Source: Proteiniclasticum ruminis DSM 24773
GTDB lineage: Bacteria > Bacillota > Clostridia > Clostridiales > Clostridiaceae
Direction: 5' to 3'
DNA: 64,000 nt
Assembly (NCBI RefSeq): GCF_000701905.1
Contig: NZ_JNKC01000007.1
Span: forward strand, 62,001 to 126,000
Below are positions 25,131-35,212 of this stretch, piece by piece. The first letter of the stretch is position 1. Each line of letters starts with the position of its first letter. A program made the translations under genes and the position numbers. The notes below the pieces were generated by a model. It did no database searches. It was not told where the DNA came from and worked only from the letters and a program-made list of their open reading frames with translations.

Positions 25131-26480
25131 ATGGAACTTCTAGAAAAAATTAGAATTCTTGCAGATTCAGCGAAATATGATGTATCCTGTTCCTCCAGTG
25201 GAAGCAGCCGTTCTGCAATACCTGGCGGTGTAGGCAACGCTGCTGCTGCAGGTATATGTCATAGTTTCACTTCAGACGGAAGGTGCATCTCCCTATTGAA
25301 AATACTTATGACCAACTACTGTATTTACGACTGTGCCTATTGCCAGAACCGGATCTCCAATGATGTGGAACGCGCCGCCTTTGAACCGGAAGAACTGATT
25401 CAGCTGACCATGGGATTCTACAGGCGAAACTACATCGAAGGACTCTTTCTCAGTTCAGGGGTAATTATGAGCCCCGATCATACTATGGAAAGAATGATTC
25501 GCATCATAAAAACCCTTCGGCAGCGGGAGCGATTCAACGGTTATATTCATATCAAGCTTATCCCTGGAGCCAGTCCCCACCTCATCCATGAAGCCGGGCT
25601 TTATGCGGACCGAGTCAGTGTCAATATTGAGCTGCCTGAAGAAGAAAGTTATAAAAGCATCACACCTCAGAAAAACAGAATTGAGATTCTAAAACCTATG
25701 AAGCAAATCGCCACGAATATCCTTGCAAATAACGAGGAAAAGAGAATCTTACATAGAACTGAGGACTTTGTTCCAGCAGGACAAAGCACTCAGCTCATCA
25801 TTGGTGCTACACCGGCCAGCGATGGTAAAATCCTTTCACTCAGCCAGAATCTCTACAAGAGCTTTCAGCTGAAAAGAGTCTATTACTCCGCCTATGTGCC
25901 TGTCAGTACCCACGCGCTTATGCCGAAGCTTTCCAATCCTCCCCTTCTCCGAGAACATAGAATTTATCAGGCAGACTGGCTGCTCCGGTTTTACCGGTTC
26001 TCTGCAGAGGAACTCTTGTCAGACGGAGAGAATTTTGATACGAATGTGGATCCAAAAACCCAATGGGCTCTTTCTAATATGGCTCTATTCCCCATGGAGA
26101 TCAATCGGGTCAGCTATGAAATGCTGCTACGTATCCCAGGAATCGGACTCACCTCTGCAAAGCGGATTCTTCGGGCTAGGAAGCTTTCTCCCATTACCTA
26201 TGACGGACTCAAAAAAATGGGTGCTGTGATCTCAAGGGCTAAGCACTTTATTCTGATTTCTGGAAAATACTATGGAAACTTCTCTCTTAGACCAGATCTC
26301 ATATATGAAGCCATCAGTGAGAAAAAAGACCAGATCCAGATGAACTTATTTGGAGAAATCGATGAATCCCTTGGACTCCACAACCCTGAAGAAAACCGAG
26401 TATTTACAGAGAAAGATAAGATCAAAAAGCTTCTTCTGGAAAAGACCATCATCAAAAACTCTTTGGCAGGTGGATTATGA
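25131..26480 (+). CDS. Putative DNA modification/repair radical SAM protein (TIGR03916-like)
   Basis: A 449-residue radical SAM enzyme. The cluster-binding cysteines are C64, C68 and C71 in NYCIYDCAYCQNR; three more cysteines upstream (C20, C43, C52) might support a second cluster. A helix-hairpin-helix motif, LLRIPGIGLTSAKRILRARK, lies near residues 330-350 and suggests DNA contact. The family is known only as a putative DNA modification or repair protein linked to a uracil-glycosylase-type partner. Its reaction is unknown. Strong AGGAGGGG ribosome site 5 nt before ATG; the ATG six codons earlier lies inside that site. It overlaps its partner gene by 4 nt, and two LexA-type boxes precede it. 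Confidence 0.88.
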   Translation: MELLEKIRILADSAKYDVSCSSSGSSRSAIPGGVGNAAAAGICHSFTSDGRCISLLKILMTNYCIYDCAYCQNRISNDVERAAFEPEELIQLTMGFYRRNYIEGLFLSSGVIMSPDHTMERMIRIIKTLRQRERFNGYIHIKLIPGASPHLIHEAGLYADRVSVNIELPEEESYKSITPQKNRIEILKPMKQIATNILANNEEKRILHRTEDFVPAGQSTQLIIGATPASDGKILSLSQNLYKSFQLKRVYYSAYVPVSTHALMPKLSNPPLLREHRIYQADWLLRFYRFSAEELLSDGENFDTNVDPKTQWALSNMALFPMEINRVSYEMLLRIPGIGLTSAKRILRARKLSPITYDGLKKMGAVISRAKHFILISGKYYGNFSLRPDLIYEAISEKKDQIQMNLFGEIDESLGLHNPEENRVFTEKDKIKKLLLEKTIIKNSLAGGL

Positions 26481-27208
26481 TGGATGTCATGTTGTTTGAT
26501 GGTTCAATGGAAGAGCTTCTGGTGGCCGTTTACAAAGTTTATGTTGATAAACTTCCACCAGTTCTCTTTCGGGAAGATCAGTTTACCCCCAATCTCATTG
26601 ATCATCCTCTAAAGATCCAGTTTCTGGAGGAAGAATTTGAGAGAGTCCGAAGATCCATGCTTGAGAAGTTCTCCGAAGAAGCTTTGGATATCATCACCTA
26701 CGGATTAAACCACAGTTCTGTTCAAGCTCCAACGATGATTCTGAAATTCATCATCAAGTGTTTTGAAAATCCCAAAAATGCCTTCCGTTATCAGGACTCT
26801 TTTATCATGGAATGCACTAAGCTTTCTCGGCAAGTTTCCTTGGAAAGTCATCGTTTCAAGGGATTTGTCAGATTCAATCAGTTCGGAACGGTTTTCATGG
26901 CGAAAATCAATCCAGATCATCATATCCTTCCCTTCATCGCAGACCATTTTGCAGAAAGATTTGGTGATATGAACTTCATCATCTATGATGAGAAAAAGCA
27001 GGAAGCCCTATTATGTCAAGATGGCAGATGGATCATCCAGAAAAATTTAGCCCTGAACGAAAATCTCTTTCAAATAGACACTACCACTGAAGCATGGCAA
27101 ATCTATTTTAAAAATATCACTATTTCCGCCAGAGAAAATCCTGCTCAGCAAAAACGATCTATGCCCGTTCGATATTGGGTAAATCTACCAGAGACAGAAT
27201 CCCCTTAA
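26477..27208 (+). CDS. DUF4130 / TIGR03915 family putative DNA repair protein
   Basis: A 243-residue protein with no catalytic motif I can name. Family hallmarks are RFKGFVRFNQFGTVFMAKINPDH, HILPFIADHFAERF, the FIIYDEK strand and a C-terminal MPVRYWVNLPE. In other bacteria this domain is either a separate gene beside the radical SAM protein or fused to a family-4-like uracil-DNA glycosylase; here it is separate and no glycosylase domain follows. The ATG overlaps the TGA of the radical SAM gene, so the two are translated together and should work as one module. The start may be the second ATG, one codon on. Confidence 0.85.
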   Translation: MMDVMLFDGSMEELLVAVYKVYVDKLPPVLFREDQFTPNLIDHPLKIQFLEEEFERVRRSMLEKFSEEALDIITYGLNHSSVQAPTMILKFIIKCFENPKNAFRYQDSFIMECTKLSRQVSLESHRFKGFVRFNQFGTVFMAKINPDHHILPFIADHFAERFGDMNFIIYDEKKQEALLCQDGRWIIQKNLALNENLFQIDTTTEAWQIYFKNITISARENPAQQKRSMPVRYWVNLPETESP

Positions 27209-27499
27209 CTGTTTTTTTTTGAGACCTTCTATACAAATCCATTGAACTTATTCATCAAAACCTCTTTCTGAATATTTTCGCGTTTTTTATGATTTAATTA
27301 TAACTCATTAAAAATTATCAGTAAATTTCACAAATTTCGCATCAGCAGGGTATGCGTACATGTACAGTCATACACTTTGTTCAAATGGGATTAGAGAAAA
27401 TCACTTAAATATCACGTTGAAACACCTTAATCGTTTAAGGCGTTTTGAAAGGTTTTGTTAAACATTAAACTATTCCTTGAAAATAATAAAAAACAAAGA
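27209..27499. other. AT-rich intergenic stretch with a weak terminator
   Basis: No gene is visible. The one clear element is a hairpin at 27421-27446 (AACACCTTAA, loop TCG, TTAAGGCGTT), which may end transcription of the radical SAM operon about 210 nt past its last stop codon. The rest is plain AT-rich sequence. Confidence 0.5.
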
Positions 27500-27538
27500 A
27501 AAATCCAGAGCCGGGAAGTCGCTCCCGCTCTGGATTTT
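27500..27538 (-). terminator. Terminator after the ribbon-helix-helix gene
   Basis: AAAATCCAGAG and CTCTGGATTTT enclose an inner GGGA/TCCC stem; on the minus strand a T run follows. It sits 2 nt past the small gene's stop codon and should end the addB-addA transcript. Confidence 0.85.
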
Positions 27539-27540
27539 CC

Positions 27541-27702
27541 TTAGTCTCGTTCGCTTTCGGTTCGTTTCTCGGAACTAATCAGCAAATTCAATATGTAATT
27601 ATTGAGTGAGCGATTATCACCTTTAGCCTCAGAAGTTAGTTCTTCTTTGAGATCCTGAGGCAGAGTCAGAAGTATCCGAGTTTTATCTTTACCAACAGCC
27701 AT
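27541..27702 (-). CDS. Small ribbon-helix-helix (Arc/CopG-type) DNA-binding protein, 53 aa
   Basis: A 53-codon frame encodes a basic first strand (KDKTRILLTLPQDLKEEL) and a second helix (RSLNNYILNLLISSEKR). That is the beta strand-helix-helix plan of Arc/CopG/MetJ-fold repressors, with alternating residues in the strand (R-I-L-L-T-L) for DNA contact. AGGGGTG lies 7 nt before the ATG. The gene follows addA on the same strand after 82 nt and is closed by a strong terminator. It could be the antitoxin type of RHH protein, but no toxin gene is adjacent, so a regulator of its own transcript is as likely. Confidence 0.75.
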   Translation of the reverse strand: MAVGKDKTRILLTLPQDLKEELTSEAKGDNRSLNNYILNLLISSEKRTESERD

Positions 27703-27784
27703 ATAAAAACACCCCTATCTTTATTGCGTGATAAATTATAATCTTATTATACTTCAAATTAAAAAAATATTAAAGAAAATGTTT

Positions 27785-30700
27785 TTAGTTTATACATATT
27801 TCTTTAGAATTTTCGACGGAGTAGAGATAACTCTCTTTTACTTTTAGACCAGTTATGGACATTAATGCTTCACTGTAATAGTCCAACTGCTCTTTATACC
27901 GGTCAGTTAGAACCTTTGCAGCATCTTTATCTATCACACGGTCTGTCTTGTAGTCCACGATAACAAGCTCATTATTTTCTCGGAAATAGCTGTCAATGAC
28001 TCCCACAACCATAACTTCACTCTCGTCGAAATATAATATAAATTTCTGTTCTCTATACAAATTTCCTTCAAGTTCCGCTTTCTGCATCCTTTTTCCAAGA
28101 TCGCTTTCAAGCAATTGCAGGATCTTCCAAGGATTCACTGCAGAGACTTCCTCTTCTGTCATGAGCTCTCGAAGGACGAGACCCTGCAGATCATTTTTGA
28201 TTTCTTCCACTGAGCCGCTCTGAAGGGAGATATACTGCATGGCCTTATGAAATGCGGTTCCTCTTTCAGTCGCCTTTAGTCCTTTATCTTTCATCAGGAA
28301 TCTGGGCCTTTCCAAAAACTCATCCTTAATGATGGGCTGCGTATTCTCTGTCTCTTCTCCAAGAGCCCTCAATTTCTTCAGCTCGGTCACAGAAATCTTT
28401 GATCCCCTCTTTGTGTCTTTTTCAAACTTATACTGGAAGGCAAGCCTTTGCTGTACCAGAAATGCCGATGCTGGATCCCTGGTCTCGTGAAGTGTGAAAA
28501 CTCCTTCTTCCGTTCCTTCCTCCTCAATCTGGTCCAGCATTACACCTTCTTTCGTGTGAACAAAGAGCTGCAATGCTACATCCTTACCAAAGGAGTATCT
28601 CTCCCCGTCTGCTCTGTTTTCGGAAAGCGCATGATGCTTTAAGAAAATACTCATCATCCAATCCAGATAGGAAGACCCTTTTTCCACTTTTTCGGAAGAC
28701 AGTCTGAACCCTTCTCCCTGGGATAGCGTGGTCCATTTTTCCATACTCTTTTCAAGACTCTTGACTTGGCCTGTAATAATGAGCTTCTCTTTTGCTCTTG
28801 TGAGTGCAACATAAAGTATTCTCATCTCTTCCGAGAGACTTTCCAAGAGCCTCTTTCGTTTGATCCTCTCTCTGATGAATGTGGTGTTTTTGATGTTTCT
28901 TTCCATATCCACATAACTTGGACCAAATCCTAGGGACTCATGAAGAATCATAGATTTATTCAGATCCATTTTATTGAATCTTTTTGATGTATGTACCAGA
29001 AAGACTACCGGAAATTCAAGCCCCTTCGATTTATGAATGGACATGATTCTCACCAGGTTCTCATTCTCTCCCAGCATCTTTGCAGCACCATAGTCACCTG
29101 AGCTCTTCTTTAGCTTATCGATGAATCGGATGAAGTTAAAGAGCCCTTTCAGAGTTGTCTCCTCAAACTGCTTGGCACGCTGGAACAGCAGCTTCAGGTT
29201 TGCTTGTCTCTCCAGACCATCGGGCATGGCAGACACGTAATCCAGATAGGATGTATCCGTATAAAGGTACCAAATGAACTCATCCAGCTTCATAAAGCGT
29301 GACTTCAACCGGTATAGTTCCAGTTTTATCTTGAACTGATCCACTTTTTCTGAGAGCGCTTTTTCAAAAGATCCACTTTTCAGATTATGGAACAAGAATT
29401 CATCCTTATGAACTTTTCTGATTTCCACAAGCTCTTCCTCACTAAAGGAAAACAGTGGACTTCTTAACACGGAGAGAAGGGGAATATCCTGCAAAGGATT
29501 ATCAATCACTTTCAAAAGTGAAAGCATGGTTCTGATTTCAATGGTGTCAAAGTATCCCGTAGAGCTGTCACTGTAGGAAGGAATATTATTCTCATGCAGT
29601 GCCTCCAAAAAGATATTGGCGGTTCTGGATGTCGCTCTCATGAGTATGACGATATCCCTGTACGTTACTGGCCTTTTACCCTTGATCTCTTTATCAAAAA
29701 CGAGAAATCCGCTTTTTATGAGCTCATTGATTCTTCCAGCCACAAGCCTAGCTTCCACTTCAATGGACTTATACGCAGATAAATCCAGTTCACCTTCCTC
29801 CTCTGCATCATCTTCTGAATCCTCCAGAGCGCTCTTTTCCTCTAAAATCAACAGCTCCACAGGTTCTGCCTCTTTTACCGCAATCCCGTCTCCCTCAGCT
29901 TCCTCATAATAGGTAGCTCCATAGATGAGCGCTTCCTCCTTCGTGTACTCCAGCTCTCCAACCTTCTCACTCATGAGCCCTTCAAAGATGAAATTCACCA
30001 GAGAAAGAATGTTGTTCTGGCTTCTGAAGTTCTTATATAGAAGAATCTTCTTGCCTCTATCATTTCCATCTTCACTGTAGGCTTTATACTTTTCCATGAA
30101 AAGCTCAGGTTTCGCCTGACGGAAGCGGTAGATACTCTGTTTCACGTCACCCACCATAAACACATTGGGATTCTCTTCCTCTTTACGGGAGACCATGGTG
30201 ATCAGCACTTCCTGAACTTCATTGGAGTCCTGATATTCATCCACCAGCACATCTTCATACTTTTCTTTGTAAAATTTGGCCACATCAGAAGGCCCTACTC
30301 CGCCATCTTCTTCCACGGTCAGTATCTTCAGTGCCAGATGTTCCAGGTCTGAAAAGTCGAGAAGACTCTTCTCGCGCTTCTTTCGGCTGTACTTCTTCAT
30401 AAAAAGCTCCGTAAGGGACTTCAACGCTTGAAGATGAGGGTAGATGACCTTCAGCATCGCAAGATGCTCTTCTTCCGTTTCCGCAAAGTAATTCGCCTTC
30501 AGACCTTTGACGGCATCTTTGACTTCTTCACGAAGACCTTTGACCATTTCAGCCAGAACTTTATCATACCCCTTCTTTCCACGCTTCAGCATTGACCACT
30601 TAAACCCTTCCAGATGATCTTTGATTTCATTGAAAGAAGGTTTATTTTGCAATATGGAAAGAAGCTCTTCCAGAAGGATTCGGTCCTCCCTCAGGGTTTC

Positions 30701-31441
30701 AGCATAGGGAAAAAGTAGCGCATCATCTTCTGTTAAAGAAATACCTTTATCAATATGGTTCAGATAAGGTTTAAGGGTTTCCTGGAGTTCTTCCATAAAC
30801 TCTGCCACCAAAGGAATTTCTGTAAAAGATTTGCCTGATACATCGAATAAAGCGACCTTCTCCTCCAGCCACTCATATGGCCACGGATGACTCATGATGA
30901 AATGATAGAGATTAAGGACCAGTTCTCCAAGCTCTTTGTCATCCCGTTTTCCGCCATAGGCGTCCACGAGAGAAATGAACTCTTTGCTGCCGATCTCATA
31001 GGATTCTTCCAGAGCCTCTTCCAGAGCTTCTTCTCTCATGATGGCCCCTTCTGTTTCATCTGCAATTCTAAAGCCAGGGTCAAGTCCGATTTCATGAAAA
31101 TGGCTTCGAATCACTTCCAGGCAAAAAGAATGGATGGTCATGATGCTGCTTCGGTTTAATAAAGTCAGCTGCCTTTCAAGATTTCTGTTGCCCGAATCTT
31201 CTTCCAAAGCTTTGATCACCGCTTCACCAATCCGCTCTCTCATTTCCGCAGCTGCTGCATTGGTAAAAGTCATCACAAGAAGCGCATCAATATCCACCTG
31301 ATCTTTAGTGATTCTCTGGATGATTCGTTCTACTAGAACCGCTGTCTTCCCTGAGCCGGCCGCTGCAGAAACAAGAAGGTTTGTATTTCTTGTTTCAATG
31401 GCACTTAACTGTTCTTTCGTCCACTGGTTACTCAACGGCAT
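27785..31441 (-). CDS. addA: ATP-dependent helicase/nuclease subunit A
   Basis: A 1218-residue subunit of the AddAB complex, which resects double-strand breaks and loads RecA. Walker A is AAAGSGKT at residues 26-33; UvrD-type motifs follow in DEYQDSNEVQ, GDVKQSIYRFRQAKPE and IHKSKGLEFPVVFLV. The C-terminal nuclease domain has VVGVIDSYFRENNELVIVDYKTD with the Asp and DYK catalytic residues. Length is normal. It follows addB with a 14-nt overlap, so the subunits are made together. Confidence 0.95.
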   Translation of the reverse strand: MPLSNQWTKEQLSAIETRNTNLLVSAAAGSGKTAVLVERIIQRITKDQVDIDALLVMTFTNAAAAEMRERIGEAVIKALEEDSGNRNLERQLTLLNRSSIMTIHSFCLEVIRSHFHEIGLDPGFRIADETEGAIMREEALEEALEESYEIGSKEFISLVDAYGGKRDDKELGELVLNLYHFIMSHPWPYEWLEEKVALFDVSGKSFTEIPLVAEFMEELQETLKPYLNHIDKGISLTEDDALLFPYAETLREDRILLEELLSILQNKPSFNEIKDHLEGFKWSMLKRGKKGYDKVLAEMVKGLREEVKDAVKGLKANYFAETEEEHLAMLKVIYPHLQALKSLTELFMKKYSRKKREKSLLDFSDLEHLALKILTVEEDGGVGPSDVAKFYKEKYEDVLVDEYQDSNEVQEVLITMVSRKEEENPNVFMVGDVKQSIYRFRQAKPELFMEKYKAYSEDGNDRGKKILLYKNFRSQNNILSLVNFIFEGLMSEKVGELEYTKEEALIYGATYYEEAEGDGIAVKEAEPVELLILEEKSALEDSEDDAEEEGELDLSAYKSIEVEARLVAGRINELIKSGFLVFDKEIKGKRPVTYRDIVILMRATSRTANIFLEALHENNIPSYSDSSTGYFDTIEIRTMLSLLKVIDNPLQDIPLLSVLRSPLFSFSEEELVEIRKVHKDEFLFHNLKSGSFEKALSEKVDQFKIKLELYRLKSRFMKLDEFIWYLYTDTSYLDYVSAMPDGLERQANLKLLFQRAKQFEETTLKGLFNFIRFIDKLKKSSGDYGAAKMLGENENLVRIMSIHKSKGLEFPVVFLVHTSKRFNKMDLNKSMILHESLGFGPSYVDMERNIKNTTFIRERIKRKRLLESLSEEMRILYVALTRAKEKLIITGQVKSLEKSMEKWTTLSQGEGFRLSSEKVEKGSSYLDWMMSIFLKHHALSENRADGERYSFGKDVALQLFVHTKEGVMLDQIEEEGTEEGVFTLHETRDPASAFLVQQRLAFQYKFEKDTKRGSKISVTELKKLRALGEETENTQPIIKDEFLERPRFLMKDKGLKATERGTAFHKAMQYISLQSGSVEEIKNDLQGLVLRELMTEEEVSAVNPWKILQLLESDLGKRMQKAELEGNLYREQKFILYFDESEVMVVGVIDSYFRENNELVIVDYKTDRVIDKDAAKVLTDRYKEQLDYYSEALMSITGLKVKESYLYSVENSKEICIN

Positions 31442-34400
31442 TCTCCCCTTTCTTCATTTTCTCCCATAGTTCTTCAATGGTCAGCGCCTTCAGATTTCTG
31501 TACTGATTCGCTTTTATTTTCCCGTCAAACTGGCAAATACTCTTATAGGTGCAATAGGTGCATGGTATTTTATCCTTATCCTTATAGGGTTGAATGGAGA
31601 TATTCCCATCAAAGAGTTCTTTCAGAATTCTTCCAATGGTTTCCAGCACGTACTCACGTAGCACATCAAATTCCTGCTCTGTAAGAATAATCTCCTCATT
31701 CTTCTCTTTCCTGTTGGAGGAAGAAACCACTTCTCCCTCTTTGTTGATCTTCGCAGGTACCACCAATGAAAATGTATCAATATCCTCATCCATGGAGCGG
31801 ATCACTTTGGCATCTTTAAGTAGAAGGCCCTTGAGTCTTAAGTTCTCCAAAACCTTTCTTTCAATTTCCTCATCGGTCATTCTTACATTTCCGGAAATCA
31901 CTGGGTTATCCATTTTAAAATAAAGAACCGCACCTGGTACCGCCTTTTGGGACTGCAGACTCTCCCAGTTTCTGAGAACTACATCCAGGTAAACCAGCAG
32001 CTGCAGCTGCAGACCATAAAATACATCCTGGAGGGAAACATCTTTCGCAGAAGACTTATAGTCAATGATTCTGATATAAGCTTTCCCGTCCATTTCCATG
32101 ACATCGATACGGTCAATTCTTCCACGCAGCAGTGCATCCTCTCCAGTATCAGGGATTTCGATGGATAATGCCGGCAGTTTTTCTCCGTCTTTACCGAATC
32201 CAAGTTCATTGAACATGGGCACAAACTTTCCCTTCGCTATCTGAGCCGTGATGGTTTCTACGGACCGGTTTATGATTTTCTTCACTTTTTCTCCCATATG
32301 TTTGTACCTGGGAGAACTCTTGTAGATCGCATTTGTTTTTTCTATCGCCTCATCAACAAGGCGGTCCACAGCATTTCTGATATAGGTTTTGTCCACCGTA
32401 GACAGATCCCTCTCCATCCCTCTCAGATCTTCCGTAAACTGATCGATGACTTCATGCATCAGGGTACCCACATCAGGCGCTGTTACCTCATGCATGACTC
32501 TATCTTTTGCCTTCAGCCCGTATTGGATATAATACGCAAAAGGACAGGAGGTGTAACGCTCAAGTCTTGAAACACTTAAGTACAGCTGTTCCCCATAGAG
32601 TTCTTTCACAGAGGTCCTGGAAAGCTTCTCCGTTACATTGGTGTAGGAAAGTCCTTCTCTTGAAATTTTCAGACGCCCGCTGAACTCCTCATGATTTTGA
32701 AACCACTGGTACACCTCACCCCAAAGAGGATTCACTTCATCCCCTTGGTAGTTTCTTCTCATCTCTTTAATGAGTTCATTAAAAGTAGCTGTTTTACTTT
32801 CCACCTCTTCTAGCGTGCCGCTTTTTCTGTCCATTGGATTCACGTAAGCATTCTCCATAAGTTTTGGAAAAAGCTTCTTCAAGCGTCCAATGACCAAGGA
32901 TGGTCTTTGGGACTTGCCATCCAGATCTGATCCCGGATAGGAAATGGACAGAAAATCTCTTGGTATGGAAAATGCAGTGTAGACTAAAAACTGCTCATAT
33001 ATCGAACGGAGTTTAGAATCCACAAGAAAGTTCAAACCTTCCGCTTTCAGTTTTTCCAGATCATGGTCGGTAATGATTCCTTCATCAGAAACCGTTTTGG
33101 GGAATATTCCATCATTCACACCAAGAATGTATAGTCCTCTTATGTTGTCACTTTTCACTCTAGCCACATCTCCAAGGATCACCTGGTCCAAAGTCAGGGG
33201 AATGAGCGCAATCTTATGACTGACCATGGCCTGCTGAAGAATGTCTCCATAGACCTCCAGAGACAGCTTTTCTTTTCCAAGCACCTCTACCAGATCATCA
33301 AAGATGGTGATGATTCCCTTCAGGGTCTCTTCATGCTCTTTCAGAACCTCCAAATCCTCAAGGGTTGAAACAAAACTTAGGGAGCGGCTTAAAACGCCAT
33401 GGGCCTCCAGATGCTCATAAAGAGCTGCAGAAATATCTTCTGCAGTGGACGCATTCTCCAGCTGAACTCTCAAAGGCTGATACACAGAAGCTATTTTTTC
33501 TCTGATTTCGTTGGTCTTTTCCAGATACTCCGCTTTCATCTCTTCAGGCACAATATTCGGATAAGGATAAACAAAAGGTTTTTCATATGTTCCACCTTTT
33601 ATTCCGTTCGCGAGAACATAATTTTCTAAAAGATCCACTTCTTCTTTCTCCAAATGGGAGAGTCCAGTTTTAAGCATCTTGAAAAGCGCATCATAAGTAA
33701 ACCCTTCTTTTGCAATATCCACCAGGGCAAGAATATATTGAGAAATAGGACTTCCGTCCATTTCCCTTCTCTTATCTAGAAATACGGGAATCTCATGTTC
33801 ACGGAAAACGGAGATCAGTATACTCTCATACGCATCAATATTTCTGCAAAGAATCGCTAAATCACGGTATCTCAGTGTATCATCCTCCCGGACTCTTCTG
33901 CGGATGTCCAGCGCGATCTTCTCCACCTCATCATAGCTGTTCTGGGCTTTGTAGATGGATACAGAATGAGGCACCTCATTGTAGGTTTTATTGGGATATC
34001 TGAAATACTCCCGCTCCAGATGAGCCAGTTCAGTATTTCCATTAAATCTCAATGGCACCTCATCAGAAAGAATCAGGGGTTTCTCGATGGAGACCTGAGC
34101 TCTTTCAGCAACCTGAAACAGTTTATCTTCCGTATCTTTTGTAATTTGAAATACATCTCCCGTTTCCCCTTCCTTATCCAGGGTCAGCGTCATCACAACC
34201 CGCCGCACATTCCTCATAAGATGTTCAATAAAATTCAGCTGCACAAGAGAGAAATCATTGAACTCATCAATGAATACCTCTGCATTCTTCAGAAAATCTG
34301 CCTTCTCCATGCGCTCTCCAGCAAAAGTCATTTCATCCATAGAATCCACATGACCTTTATGGACTTCTTTTTCATATGCTTCAAAAAAAAGCAGGATATC

Positions 34401-34868
34401 GCCAAACTTCTGACTGAGTTCTGCATCTCCTGATGCTTCCACAGCCTCTCTCAGTTTCTCTGGATCCAGATTGTTACGTTTCATCTCATCTGCAAGATTC
34501 TTAGCCAGTTCCACAAATCCAGGCTTCCTTGCCACGTTGCGGAAAAGAACAAGATCTTCCTCCACATCTGTCAAGGTCTTGGTCATGAGCATGCTCTTTC
34601 CCAGATCTGAAATCAGATCATGGGTAGCGCCACCTGCATTCTGGAGTATTTTACGGATCATGGTGGAAAAGCTGTAGACGGTGACATGAAACACATTTTC
34701 CTTGCCAAGTTCTTTCAAAAGCTTCTGCTCCGCACGAAACGTATACTGATCCGGTACCAGAAGAATCATACTTCTTTCAGGGACCTCTTTCCTTCTTCTC
34801 TTAATTTCTTCGTATATTTCTCTGGTTTTGCCACTTCCTCCACGTCCATAGATCAGTTTAAAACTCAC
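31428..34868 (-). CDS. addB: ATP-dependent helicase/deoxyribonuclease subunit B
   Basis: An 1146-residue partner of AddA. It has Walker A GRGGSGKT at residues 8-15 and a degenerate helicase core. The C-terminal RecB-like nuclease has RGRIDRIDVMEM and IRIIDYKSSAK. The iron-sulfur staple is visible as one cysteine in TSCPFAYYIQYGL and three in CTYCTYKSICQFDGK. Length is normal. It is the first gene of addB-addA. A minus-strand -10 box TATAAT lies about 40 nt upstream; I saw no LexA box there. Confidence 0.95.
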   Translation of the reverse strand: MSFKLIYGRGGSGKTREIYEEIKRRRKEVPERSMILLVPDQYTFRAEQKLLKELGKENVFHVTVYSFSTMIRKILQNAGGATHDLISDLGKSMLMTKTLTDVEEDLVLFRNVARKPGFVELAKNLADEMKRNNLDPEKLREAVEASGDAELSQKFGDILLFFEAYEKEVHKGHVDSMDEMTFAGERMEKADFLKNAEVFIDEFNDFSLVQLNFIEHLMRNVRRVVMTLTLDKEGETGDVFQITKDTEDKLFQVAERAQVSIEKPLILSDEVPLRFNGNTELAHLEREYFRYPNKTYNEVPHSVSIYKAQNSYDEVEKIALDIRRRVREDDTLRYRDLAILCRNIDAYESILISVFREHEIPVFLDKRREMDGSPISQYILALVDIAKEGFTYDALFKMLKTGLSHLEKEEVDLLENYVLANGIKGGTYEKPFVYPYPNIVPEEMKAEYLEKTNEIREKIASVYQPLRVQLENASTAEDISAALYEHLEAHGVLSRSLSFVSTLEDLEVLKEHEETLKGIITIFDDLVEVLGKEKLSLEVYGDILQQAMVSHKIALIPLTLDQVILGDVARVKSDNIRGLYILGVNDGIFPKTVSDEGIITDHDLEKLKAEGLNFLVDSKLRSIYEQFLVYTAFSIPRDFLSISYPGSDLDGKSQRPSLVIGRLKKLFPKLMENAYVNPMDRKSGTLEEVESKTATFNELIKEMRRNYQGDEVNPLWGEVYQWFQNHEEFSGRLKISREGLSYTNVTEKLSRTSVKELYGEQLYLSVSRLERYTSCPFAYYIQYGLKAKDRVMHEVTAPDVGTLMHEVIDQFTEDLRGMERDLSTVDKTYIRNAVDRLVDEAIEKTNAIYKSSPRYKHMGEKVKKIINRSVETITAQIAKGKFVPMFNELGFGKDGEKLPALSIEIPDTGEDALLRGRIDRIDVMEMDGKAYIRIIDYKSSAKDVSLQDVFYGLQLQLLVYLDVVLRNWESLQSQKAVPGAVLYFKMDNPVISGNVRMTDEEIERKVLENLRLKGLLLKDAKVIRSMDEDIDTFSLVVPAKINKEGEVVSSSNRKEKNEEIILTEQEFDVLREYVLETIGRILKELFDGNISIQPYKDKDKIPCTYCTYKSICQFDGKIKANQYRNLKALTIEELWEKMKKGENAVE

Positions 34869-35051
34869 AAAACCACCCCTTTCTCACATTTTTGCCATCA
34901 AGTCCATTATACTATAAGAGGTATCCCAAAATACGTACACAAATACACCTGATTGGAATACATTTTCATACTGATATTTTCCTTTCATCTCCTCATCCTC
35001 ATTCAGATCCACCTCGGAGGCGTCGGAGAAACACAGAATAGGCAATTTCTA

Positions 35052-35081
35052 TTGACAGTTTGTCCTTTGCCTTGTTATAAT
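35052..35081 (+). promoter_or_regulatory. Promoter of tRNA-Ser
   Basis: -35 TTGACA (35052-35057) and -10 TATAAT (35076-35081), both consensus, with an 18-bp spacer, 39 nt before the tRNA. Confidence 0.85.
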
Positions 35082-35120
35082 GTGTTTTGTGGTAATTGAA
35101 TATTAGATTGCTTCAGTTGT

Positions 35121-35211
35121 GGAGAACTACTCAAGTGGCCGAAGAGGCGCCCCTGCTAAGGGCGTAGGTCGGGTAACCGGCGCGAGGGTTCAAATCCCTC
35201 GTTCTCCGCCA
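35121..35211 (+). tRNA. tRNA-Ser (anticodon GCT)
   Basis: A 91-nt class II tRNA: acceptor GGAGAAC with GTTCTCC, anticodon stem CGCCC/GGGCG around CTGCTAA, long variable arm (TAGGTCGGGTAACCGGCGC), T-arm GGGTTCAAATCCC, discriminator G and encoded CCA. Anticodon GCT reads AGC and AGT serine codons. Confidence 0.95.
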
Positions 35212-35212
35212 T

